This document shows, one piece after another, positions 35,158-42,157 of a stretch of DNA of 64,000 nt (position 1 is the first letter of the stretch; each line of letters begins with the position of its first letter). This DNA comes from Streptomyces graminofaciens (lineage in GTDB: Bacteria > Actinomycetota > Actinomycetes > Streptomycetales > Streptomycetaceae): contig NZ_AP018448.1 in NCBI RefSeq assembly GCF_030294945.1, positions 6,850,001 through 6,914,000 of the forward strand. The letters run 5' to 3'. The notes beneath the pieces were generated by a model. That model searched no databases, was not told the DNA's origin, and was given only the letters and a program-made list of their open reading frames with translations. The position numbers and the translations under genes are program-made.

Positions 35158-36269
35158 GGGGCGGGAACGCTCCTGGGGGCTGGCGCGGTGATCATGCGGC
35201 TGATCTCGGCGGCCGAGTACGAACGGAAGAAGTGGCGGGGGTCGGACAGCAACGTATCGGTCATGGCCAGCAGCTGCTCGGCGTACTCGCTGATGGTTCC
35301 GGGCCACTGGCGAGTGTCGAGCATCCAGTCGGCTGCGCCGTCGGGCAAGGGAACATGGCCCTCGCGGATCAGGGACTTGGACAGCTTGGCTCCGGTGTCG
35401 GTGACGACCTGAAGGCAGAACAAGCGGGCGGGGAGCCGGGTGCGGGTGAGGCCGACCGCCTGGAGGGCTTCGTCGACCAGGTGGGAACCGAAGATCCAGT
35501 CGCCGCCCTTGACCATGACGTGCAGGGTGCCGTGGGCATTGGACAGGGCGAGTTCTTTGACGAGGTTGCGGTACAGCGTGGCCAAGTCGAGGTAGGCGCC
35601 CCCGGCCGGGGTGATGGTGGCCTGATAGAGGCCGTGGTGCAGGCATACGGCAGCGACTTGCGCGGTCTCGCGGTCGGTGAGATGGACATGCGTGCGCTCG
35701 GCGTGCTTCTCGGCCCATCCGCAACCGTGCTGAGGGCAGGGGATACGCAGGTGTGGGGTGCCGGTGGAGGGGGCGAGCCACCATCGGGCGGCGTCGAGGC
35801 GTGGCAGGAGGCGCAGCCAGGTGTGGCGGAAGTGCTCGCCGGCCTGCTGCTGGCTGTAGGTCTCGACCCGGTGTGGGATGCCCAGGTGCCGGGAGAGAGC
35901 CGTGAACAGAGGCTGGTAGAGGGCGTCGACGAGGTCGATCAGGGCCTGTTCGCCGAGGGTTTGGGCGTACGCACGCTGGTAGAGATGGCCGGTCGCGGGG
36001 TCGGTGGCCAGCTCGTACGGGGCGTTGTCGAGGGCGCTGAAGAGAACCTCGGTGGGGATGCTGAAGCGGTCGCGGAGGCGGGCCGCCATGGCGAAGGCCA
36101 GAGACTGCACGAGTGAGGTGCCGATGTGTGGGGCGCCGTTGATTTGGGTGCCGACGACCAGCACGATCCGCTCCGGTGGGGTGGCCAGGATGCGTGGAGT
36201 CAGGACGTCCTCCGCCCGGTGCAGGGCGTTGGCGAGGACGGTGTTCGGCGAGACGGGATGGGTCGTCAC
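35154..36269 (-). CDS. Class I lysyl-tRNA synthetase-like protein (catalytic core only)
   Basis: A 371-residue protein with both class I synthetase signatures: the HIGH-type GAPHIGT at about 45-51 and the KMSKS-type KLSKS in GAKLSKSLI at about 308. A Zn-like CPQHGCGW motif lies between them. The order and the KGGDWIFGSHLVDEAL segment recall class I LysRS, but at 371 residues it lacks an anticodon-binding domain. It may charge a tRNA-like or non-tRNA acceptor, as stand-alone synthetase paralogues do in secondary metabolism and RNA modification. It is coupled to the ASCH gene. Confidence 0.75.
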   Translation of the reverse strand: MTTHPVSPNTVLANALHRAEDVLTPRILATPPERIVLVVGTQINGAPHIGTSLVQSLAFAMAARLRDRFSIPTEVLFSALDNAPYELATDPATGHLYQRAYAQTLGEQALIDLVDALYQPLFTALSRHLGIPHRVETYSQQQAGEHFRHTWLRLLPRLDAARWWLAPSTGTPHLRIPCPQHGCGWAEKHAERTHVHLTDRETAQVAAVCLHHGLYQATITPAGGAYLDLATLYRNLVKELALSNAHGTLHVMVKGGDWIFGSHLVDEALQAVGLTRTRLPARLFCLQVVTDTGAKLSKSLIREGHVPLPDGAADWMLDTRQWPGTISEYAEQLLAMTDTLLSDPRHFFRSYSAAEISRMITAPAPRSVPAP

Positions 36270-36297
36270 GGGATGTCCCCCTGGGGTGGGTTGGGGT

Positions 36298-36774
36298 TCA
36301 TTCGGTTCGGGTGTGACCGAAGAGGAGGCGCTGGCGGAGCGTGGCGCTGTCCAGGTAGGTGTCGATCTCCGCAGGGGTGGCGCTGCGGGAGAGTGGGTCG
36401 AGGCCGAGGACGATGGCCGCCGGGGTTCCTTGGCCGAGCAGCAGAGTCCAGAGGCGGCCGGTGGGGATGCGTTTGCGGTACGGGGTGCCGTCGAAGCGCA
36501 GGGCCACTTCAGCCGGGGCGATCAGACGTAGGCGTGGCCCGATGTCCGGCGGGGGTGTGGTGGCGGGGCCGAGGTGTAGAGCTTCGGCAACGGCGCGCAT
36601 GCGTTGCTCGATGACGGCCGGCGTCTCGTAGCAGCTGCGGGGCGGTTGGGGCACCAGAAGGAGGCAGCACAGAGTGGCGCCGGTCGGAGTGGTGTCCAAC
36701 CACGTGGTGGTGGCCAGGGAGGCGATCAGACCAGCGGAAGGCGCGAAGGACTCGGTGCGGGCAGGCGTCAGCAT
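36298..36774 (-). CDS. Hypothetical protein in the regulatory/tRNA-synthetase-like cluster
   Basis: Not recognised. 158 residues from ATG 36774, overlapping the end of the HATPase gene by 7 bp. No signal peptide or TM is clear. Conserved-looking parts are the central IGPRLRLIAPAEVALRFDGTPYRKRIPTGRLWTLLLGQG and a C-terminal helical end. The tight overlaps with its neighbours suggest it is co-expressed with them. A longer frame reaching 37443 would overlap the HATPase gene completely and is rejected. Confidence 0.65.
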   Translation of the reverse strand: MLTPARTESFAPSAGLIASLATTTWLDTTPTGATLCCLLLVPQPPRSCYETPAVIEQRMRAVAEALHLGPATTPPPDIGPRLRLIAPAEVALRFDGTPYRKRIPTGRLWTLLLGQGTPAAIVLGLDPLSRSATPAEIDTYLDSATLRQRLLFGHTRTE

Positions 36775-37229
36775 GTGGGCACCGCGCTGTGGTGGAAGGC
36801 GGCCCAGACGCACTTGCCGGGGCCCTGGCGCTTCTCCACGCCCCAGTGGTCGGCGACGGCAGAGACCAGCAGGAGGCCGCGGCCGTCGTCGGTGGTGCTC
36901 CGTGGCTCCTGCTTGGTGGGTGTGCCGTTGCCGCCGTCGTGCACCTCGATGCGCAGCACTGTGGTGTGCAGTTCGACTCGTACGAGGACCTGACCGCCTG
37001 CAGGAGCTCCGTGCAGGACGGCGTTGGTGGCGAGTTCGGAGGTGCACAGCCGGATGTCGTCGAGGCGTTCGGTCCGGCCCCATTGGGTAAGGGTCTCGGC
37101 GACGAAGGAGCGGGCGGCGCCTGGGGTGGTCCGGCGTCGGTCGAAGAGCATCGATTCGTGCTCGACGGCGCCGTCGAGGGCTTGTTCCGGTGCGAGGGTG
37201 TCCGGCTCGCCGGGCAGTCTGCTGGGCAT
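36768..37229 (-). CDS. HATPase_c (RsbW/anti-sigma-like) ATP-binding protein
   Basis: A 153-residue GHKL ATPase-domain protein of the kind abundant in Streptomyces. N-box LCTSELATNAVLHG, G1 box VEVHDGG-type (IEVHDGGNGTP) and G2 region DDGRGLLLVSAVADHWGV are all present. Such proteins act as anti-sigma kinases or partners of XRE regulators. It is divergent from an XRE-type gene 105 bp away, a common Streptomyces pairing. ATG 37229 is used; TTG 37235 is possible; no clear Shine-Dalgarno sequence. Confidence 0.85.
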   Translation of the reverse strand: MPSRLPGEPDTLAPEQALDGAVEHESMLFDRRRTTPGAARSFVAETLTQWGRTERLDDIRLCTSELATNAVLHGAPAGGQVLVRVELHTTVLRIEVHDGGNGTPTKQEPRSTTDDGRGLLLVSAVADHWGVEKRQGPGKCVWAAFHHSAVPTC

Positions 37230-37333
37230 GGCCAACAGCCAACCGCCGTAGCTCGTTTGGGTCGGGAGCCAGCGTGGGGGCCATGCGGGGGGCCACTATG
37301 GGGGCCAGAGTTCGCATGCTCCTGGGAGATGGG

Positions 37334-37669
37334 ATGGGCGACACGGGGATTGGCGCGTTGCTCATACGGCTGCGCACGGGGCGTGGTTGGACCCAGCAGC
37401 GGGTGGCCGACGAATACAACGCCCTGGAGGGGCGGGCAGCCAAGACCGGTAAGGAGATTGGGCGTTACGAGCGTGAGGCACGCATCCCGGTCCCGTACAC
37501 CCGCAGGTATCTGGCGCAGGTGTTCGGCATCGACATCGGAGTGCTCGACCGTGCTGTGGCGGTCAGCAGGGGCCGCCAGGGTGGAGACAAGGCTGCGGAG
37601 ACCGTTCCGGCGCGGCCTGTGGTGCCTTCCCGATCAGGTGCTATGGCGGCGGCGGACGCGGTGATGTAG
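37334..37669 (+). CDS. XRE-type HTH protein (5' part of a split HTH-TPR regulator)
   Basis: 111 residues from ATG 37334, with GGGAGA just upstream. The HTH core is IGALLIRLRTGRGWTQQRVADEYN to KEIGRYEREARIPVPYTRRYLAQVFGI. The frame ends at TAG 37667-37669, but the same frame continues without another stop to 38659 and encodes the C-terminal helical part normally fused to this HTH in Streptomyces regulators. One nonsense change (a Gln CAG to TAG would suffice) explains the split. The short product could still bind DNA without its effector domain. Confidence 0.8.
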   Translation: MGDTGIGALLIRLRTGRGWTQQRVADEYNALEGRAAKTGKEIGRYEREARIPVPYTRRYLAQVFGIDIGVLDRAVAVSRGRQGGDKAAETVPARPVVPSRSGAMAAADAVM

Positions 37670-37726
37670 GCGGACTTCGCCCGGTTCATCGCGCAGCGCA
37701 ACGCAGATGAGTTCGTCGTCGAGCAG

Positions 37727-38659
37727 TTGGAGGCCGATGTTGCTCGGCTCGCTCGCGCCTATGTCAGCCATCCGCTGATGGAGCTGTACATCGAGATCAA
37801 GCGGCTGCGGGACGGGGCGTTCGAGTTGCTGCGCGGACGCCAGCATCCCCGGCAGACTGCTGACCTGTACGTCGCGGCCTCACGGTTGTGCGGGCTGTCC
37901 GCGCACGTCTGCTTGGACCTGGGCGGCTACGACTCCGCTGCCACTCACGCTCGTACCGCTCGGGCGTGTGCAGAGGCAGCCGGGCACGAGGGGATGCTGG
38001 CCTGGGTACGGGCCGTGGAGTCCCTGATCGCCTACTGGACCGGGCGGTACGAGCAGGCGGCGCGGCTGGCGCAGGCCGGCCGCCACCACCGGGCTCCCGG
38101 CAGCATCGGAGCCCGGTTGGCGAGCCTGGAGGCGCGTGCGCTGGCCATAGCCGGAGACCGGGTGGGCGCGGTGGCCGCCCTTGCGGATGCCGAGCGCTCC
38201 CGCGAGGCAATGCCCGGCCATGACGAGGTGCCGGGCATCTTCGCCTTCCCGGCCGCCAAGCAGTTCGCGTACGCGGGCACGAGCCACTTGGCCGTGGGCG
38301 GGAGGGAGCATGTCCAGCAGGCCATCGTCAGCGCGGACAGTGCGATCAGGCTCTACCGCAGTGCCGAGGACGATGATCAGTCGGTCGGCGACCTGCTCGC
38401 CGCCCATGTCGATCTCGCCCGCGGCCACCTGCTCCTGGGCGACCTGGACGGCACCGAGGCGATGCTCGGATTCGTCCTCGCCTCACCGCCCGACCGCATG
38501 TCGGCCAGCATCGTGCGTCGGCTCACCGCTCTGGGCCGGGAGCTAGGAGGGCCGCAGTACGGTGGAGCCGCGCAGGCCGCACACCTACGCGAACGACTCC
38601 AGCACACGGCCGTCCTCGCGGCCTCACCCGCCGCCCACCCACCGGAGCTGCCGACGTGA
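37727..38659 (+). CDS. TPR-like effector domain (3' part of a split HTH-TPR regulator)
   Basis: A 310-residue frame from TTG 37727, open back to the TAG at 37669 in the same phase as the HTH gene. It is made of helical TPR-like repeats (LYVAASRLCGLSAHVCLDLGGYDSAATHARTARACAEAAGH; ARLASLEARALAIAGDRVGAVAALADAERS). In the family this region receives peptide or protein signals. No convincing ribosome site precedes TTG 37727 or ATG 37779, so translation may depend on stop readthrough or be lost. The end overlaps the methyltransferase start (GTGA). Confidence 0.7.
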   Translation: MEADVARLARAYVSHPLMELYIEIKRLRDGAFELLRGRQHPRQTADLYVAASRLCGLSAHVCLDLGGYDSAATHARTARACAEAAGHEGMLAWVRAVESLIAYWTGRYEQAARLAQAGRHHRAPGSIGARLASLEARALAIAGDRVGAVAALADAERSREAMPGHDEVPGIFAFPAAKQFAYAGTSHLAVGGREHVQQAIVSADSAIRLYRSAEDDDQSVGDLLAAHVDLARGHLLLGDLDGTEAMLGFVLASPPDRMSASIVRRLTALGRELGGPQYGGAAQAAHLRERLQHTAVLAASPAAHPPELPT

Positions 38660-39474
38660 CCGAACTGTCTGCCGCACACGACGCCGCTGTCACCGACCGG
38701 AGCCGCCTTGCCGGAAGCGCCTACAACGGCGACCGGGACCTGGCTGCCCGCCAGTCGCTCTACCAGTGGCAGACACCCCGATACGACCTGCCTGGCATCG
38801 TCGCCGAACAGCTGAGCGGCGTACGCGGGCGTGTGGTCGATATCGGCTGCGGCAACGGTAAATTCATCCAGCGGCTTCGCGACGATCGGCCCGAGCTGAC
38901 CCTGCTCGGACTGGACATCGCCCCCGGCATCCTCGCCAGCGTGCCCGGCCCGGTCGCCGTGGCGGATGCCACCCGCCTGCCGTTGGCCACGGCGAGCGTC
39001 GACGCGGCCCTGGCGCTGCACATGCTGTACCACGTCCCGGGCATCCCGCAGGCGGTCAGGGAGTTGTCCCGCGTCGTGGCTCGTGACGGGGCGGTGATCG
39101 TCTCCACCAACAGCGACCGGGACAAGGCCGAACTCGACGAACTGTGGCAGCGGGCGGCGGGCGACGTCCTCGGTACCGGACGTGGCCCGGCCCGCATCTC
39201 GCTCAGCGCCCGCTTCTCTCTGGAGAAGGCCCCGGCCTTCCTGGGCGAGGAGTTCGGCCGCGTGGAGACGATCGAACTGCCCGGCACCATCACGGTCCAG
39301 GACCCCGAGCCGGTCATCGCGCACATGGTCTCTTACCGGGCTTGGGCGGACCAGCACGACGTGCCTTTCGAGGCCACGATCGAGCGGGCCCGCGCGATAC
39401 TCATCGATCACATTGCCCGGCATGGGGCCTTCGAGGTCACGTGCCTGGGCGGCATCCTCGTCTGCTGTCGCTGA
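38656..39474 (+). CDS. Class I SAM-dependent methyltransferase
   Basis: A 272-residue methyltransferase with the SAM-binding motif I VVDIGCGNGKF (about 57-67), acidic motif LGLDIAPG, motif III VADATRLPLATASVDAALALHMLYHV and the following RELSRVVARDG. The substrate is unknown; the fold is that of small-molecule methyltransferases. GTG 38656 overlaps the upstream stop, so it is co-translated with the TPR part. It is the last gene of the rightward cargo and meets the relaxase gene tail-to-tail. Confidence 0.88.
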   Translation: MTELSAAHDAAVTDRSRLAGSAYNGDRDLAARQSLYQWQTPRYDLPGIVAEQLSGVRGRVVDIGCGNGKFIQRLRDDRPELTLLGLDIAPGILASVPGPVAVADATRLPLATASVDAALALHMLYHVPGIPQAVRELSRVVARDGAVIVSTNSDRDKAELDELWQRAAGDVLGTGRGPARISLSARFSLEKAPAFLGEEFGRVETIELPGTITVQDPEPVIAHMVSYRAWADQHDVPFEATIERARAILIDHIARHGAFEVTCLGGILVCCR

Positions 39475-39486
39475 CAGCCGACTTGG

Positions 39487-41244
39487 CTATCGCCGTCGGC
39501 CGCGTTCCGTAAGCCGTTCGCTCGTGGGCGTGGGCGTGGGCGTGGGCGTGGGCGTGGGCGTGGGCGTGGGCGTGGGCGTGGGCGTGGGCGTGGGCGTGGG
39601 CGTGGGCTGTGGTGTGGGCGTCACGGGTGCGGTGAGGCGGGTGCTCAGGCTGCGAGCTGCCTGAGCACGCCTGTTCGGCTGCACGGCGATGCGCCAGTTG
39701 AGGACCTCGGCGGGGCGATCGGCGGTGTCGAGTTCTCGCCGTGCGGCTACTTCGGCCAAGAGGTGTCGGGGGTTGTGGCCGGCGGTCTCGGCACGGGCGA
39801 GGGTCGTAGTCAGGGCTGGCCAGGTGGGATCGGCGAGGACGCGGTCGGCGTGGTCGGGGAGGACTGCGCGCAGGTCCTGCTCGAAGCGGCTGGCGGTTGT
39901 GGCGCGCGGTGCGCGAAGGGCGAGATCCGCCAAGACCGGCTGGGCGGCCTGCTGGTAACCGGCCTGCAGGTGGCGGAAGGCTTCTTCGGCCGCTGCGGCC
40001 TGCTGCTCGTGGCCGCGCTGCTCATGCCACTTGGCGGCCGCGCGCGCCACGTGGAGCGCGGCGAAGATCAGGGCGATGGCGAGTCCGCCCGGATCGTGCG
40101 TGGCGTAGGCGAGTTCCTTGGCGGCTTCCCGTAGGGCGGTGGCTGCCTGGTGATCGGCTCGGATCGCCGAGCGGCGGGCCCGGTTGAACGCCCTTGCCGC
40201 GGCTTGCAGTTCGGCCCGGTGTCCGCCCTTGGTGGCGAGGGCCAGGTTGTGGAGGGTGTCGCCGAAAGCATCCAGATGTCCCAGGGCCATGGCGTCGTCG
40301 CCCAAGTCGAGGACGGCGTGGGCGTCGCGGATGGCGGTCTCGGCGCGGCGCCACGGTTCGGCTGGGTCCGCCGCCTGCTCGGGGCGGTCGGCCAGGTCCT
40401 GGGTGGGAAGGCGTTCGCAGAGGCGGTTGTAGGACAGGTCGGGAGCGAGCCGTGAGCCGCCGTACCAGACCGGCTCACCTTGGGCGGTGTCGCCGGGCGC
40501 GGCCAGGCTGTAGCCGGTCACCTCGCCGGTCTCGGGGCCGATGCGCGGCCTGACCTGGATGCCGAGGGAGCGCAGCACGGTGAAGTACTCGTCGATGCTG
40601 CGTACGGCGGCGGCGACCGCGTACGCCTGCTCGCGCAGCCACTCCCGCGCGGTCTCATCCCGGCCCTGGCATTCCGCCTTCGCCCGCTCGGCGCCGGTCG
40701 GGGTACGCGGGGCGGTGAGGTCGCCGGACTTCAGGCGGCGCAGCCCGAACTCGGCCTCGATCTGTCGGCATTCGCGCTGTGCCCGCCAGCCGTCCCGGTT
40801 CGTACGAGGGCGGCGGCCGTCGGCTCGGACGCTGGTGGCCATGATGTGGATGTGGTCGTCGGCGTGCCGGACCGCGATCCAGCGGCACGCCTTGTCGTCT
40901 CCCTCGGGGGCGATGCCCGTGGCGGCTACGACGCGGCGGGCAACCTCGGCCCACTCAGCGTCGGTGAGGTAGCGGTCGCCGGGCGCGGTGCGCACCGGGC
41001 AGTGCCACACATGCTGCGGTGGCTGCTTTCCGCCGAGTTCCCGGGTGCGGAGGTCGACGTGGTGGTCCAGGCGCCGGGCGAGCTGGGTGTAGGTGGCGGT
41101 GGGGTCGCGGCCGGGGTCGGGGGCGCCGGCCATGTCCCAGGCAGCCACGATGTGAGGGTCCGTGTGCTCGTCGCGCCGCCCCTTGCCGAAGAGGTAGTTG
41201 ATCAGGCCGAGCGTGCTGGAGCCGGTGGAGACGTCAGGCACCAT
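39487..41244 (-). CDS. Relaxase (mobilization nickase) with Pro-Thr repeat tail
   Basis: A 585-residue relaxase. The metal-binding three-His motif is visible as VRHADDHIHIM at about 125-135, and the N-terminal region STGSSTLGLINYLFGKGR fits MOB-family relaxases of actinobacteria. A long helical C-terminal half follows, and the end carries 14 Pro-Thr dipeptides encoded by a perfect hexanucleotide array. It should nick at oriT and lead the strand into a recipient. ATG 41244 overlaps the mobC stop by 11 bp, the usual mobC-relaxase coupling. Confidence 0.87.
   Translation of the reverse strand: MVPDVSTGSSTLGLINYLFGKGRRDEHTDPHIVAAWDMAGAPDPGRDPTATYTQLARRLDHHVDLRTRELGGKQPPQHVWHCPVRTAPGDRYLTDAEWAEVARRVVAATGIAPEGDDKACRWIAVRHADDHIHIMATSVRADGRRPRTNRDGWRAQRECRQIEAEFGLRRLKSGDLTAPRTPTGAERAKAECQGRDETAREWLREQAYAVAAAVRSIDEYFTVLRSLGIQVRPRIGPETGEVTGYSLAAPGDTAQGEPVWYGGSRLAPDLSYNRLCERLPTQDLADRPEQAADPAEPWRRAETAIRDAHAVLDLGDDAMALGHLDAFGDTLHNLALATKGGHRAELQAAARAFNRARRSAIRADHQAATALREAAKELAYATHDPGGLAIALIFAALHVARAAAKWHEQRGHEQQAAAAEEAFRHLQAGYQQAAQPVLADLALRAPRATTASRFEQDLRAVLPDHADRVLADPTWPALTTTLARAETAGHNPRHLLAEVAARRELDTADRPAEVLNWRIAVQPNRRAQAARSLSTRLTAPVTPTPQPTPTPTPTPTPTPTPTPTPTPTPTPTPTSERLTERGRRR
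39523..39606. repeat. 14 perfect copies of CGTGGG in the relaxase C-terminus
   Basis: 84 bp of uninterrupted hexamer, encoding (Pro-Thr)14 on the minus strand. Slippage would change the tail length without shifting frame. Confidence 0.95.
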
Positions 41245-41974
41245 GACTGGCTCCTCCCGCCAGGAGCTGGTCCATCAGTACGTAACTGGTTTGGGCGGCC
41301 TGCTCGATGCGGTCGAGGATGGCCTTGGCACGCTCTGGTATCGCGCCGGAGTGGATAGCTACCGTGACCTGGTTGAGGTTGGTGCCGATCCGGTTCAGCG
41401 CCTTGGTGTGCGCTTCGATGGCTTCCACCAGCGGGCGGATGGGGTCGTCCTCCGGGCTGCCGACCATGCCCGCCTTGCCGAGCGCGACGGCGAGGGCGGC
41501 GTCGCCGACGAAGCTGGCGAACTTCTGGTGGCGCCGCGTGGCCTCGGCATCGATGAGGCGGGCCGCGGTCGGGGTGAAGCGGATCTTCTTCTCCTGGTCA
41601 CGCTTCTCGGTGGTGCGCTTGCGGTTCATCCGCGCGGGCAGCGCGGGAGCGTCAGGCTCACGCCACGAGGGCTGCTCAATGGCGGCGGGCGGTTGACGGG
41701 CGGTCGGTGCGGCGTGTGGGGTGACGGAGTCGGCGACGGGCTGCTCTGTGCTGTCGGCGGTAGACGCGGTGCGGGGTTCGTTCACCCCCTCCTCAGGCTC
41801 GGGCGCCCGCTGGCGCCCGACCCCCTCTCCCGCCGCCACCCCAGGGGCGGAGGCAAGCGCGGACGAAGCCCCTTTAGGGGCTCGTTCGCTCCAGCTTGCT
41901 GCTGTTCGTCGGTCCCGGTTGAACCAACCCCAGCGGCGGGGAGAAGAGGGGTTCGTGTCGTTCGCAGTGTCCAT
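41234..41974 (-). CDS. MobC-like mobilization accessory protein
   Basis: A 246-residue protein. The last 120 residues match the MobC relaxosome family: KIRFTPTAARLIDAEATRRHQKFASFVGDAAL (ribbon-helix-helix-like) and IEAHTKALNRIGTNLNQVTVAIHSG. The first 110 residues are low-complexity. It should bind near oriT and help the relaxase open the nic site. ATG 41974 is the most upstream plausible start. Confidence 0.82.
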   Translation of the reverse strand: MDTANDTNPSSPRRWGWFNRDRRTAASWSERAPKGASSALASAPGVAAGEGVGRQRAPEPEEGVNEPRTASTADSTEQPVADSVTPHAAPTARQPPAAIEQPSWREPDAPALPARMNRKRTTEKRDQEKKIRFTPTAARLIDAEATRRHQKFASFVGDAALAVALGKAGMVGSPEDDPIRPLVEAIEAHTKALNRIGTNLNQVTVAIHSGAIPERAKAILDRIEQAAQTSYVLMDQLLAGGASHGA

Positions 41975-42010
41975 GTTGGTGCTCCGGTGCAGCGAGGGAT
42001 GGGGCTGTGT

Positions 42011-42134
42011 CACGTCCGTCGCATCCGTCGCACGCCTGGTCAGCACAGGTACGGACGCGCGGGCAGGTACGGAGAACTCCGTCCCGGCGACAGAGTCCGT
42101 CCCCGCGCTGACCTGCGCGGGGACGGATGCGACG
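42011..42134. other. Candidate oriT with long inverted repeats
   Basis: Directly upstream of the mob genes lie a perfect 13-bp hairpin, TCCGTCCCCGCGC (42096-42108) with GCGCGGGGACGGA (42115-42127) around a 6-nt loop, and a second 13-bp inverted repeat, CGTCGCATCCGTC at 42017-42029 against 42122-42134. The hairpin could instead terminate the ATPase gene, which ends at 42158. Position and nested symmetry favour oriT, but no nic site is recognised. Confidence 0.45.
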
Positions 42135-42157
42135 AAGTGATACGGACCCCGGTGGGA

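Noticed and set aside
36298..37443. 381-residue minus-strand frame
   Set aside because: It would cover the HATPase gene completely in another frame, and its N-terminal part has no protein-like pattern.
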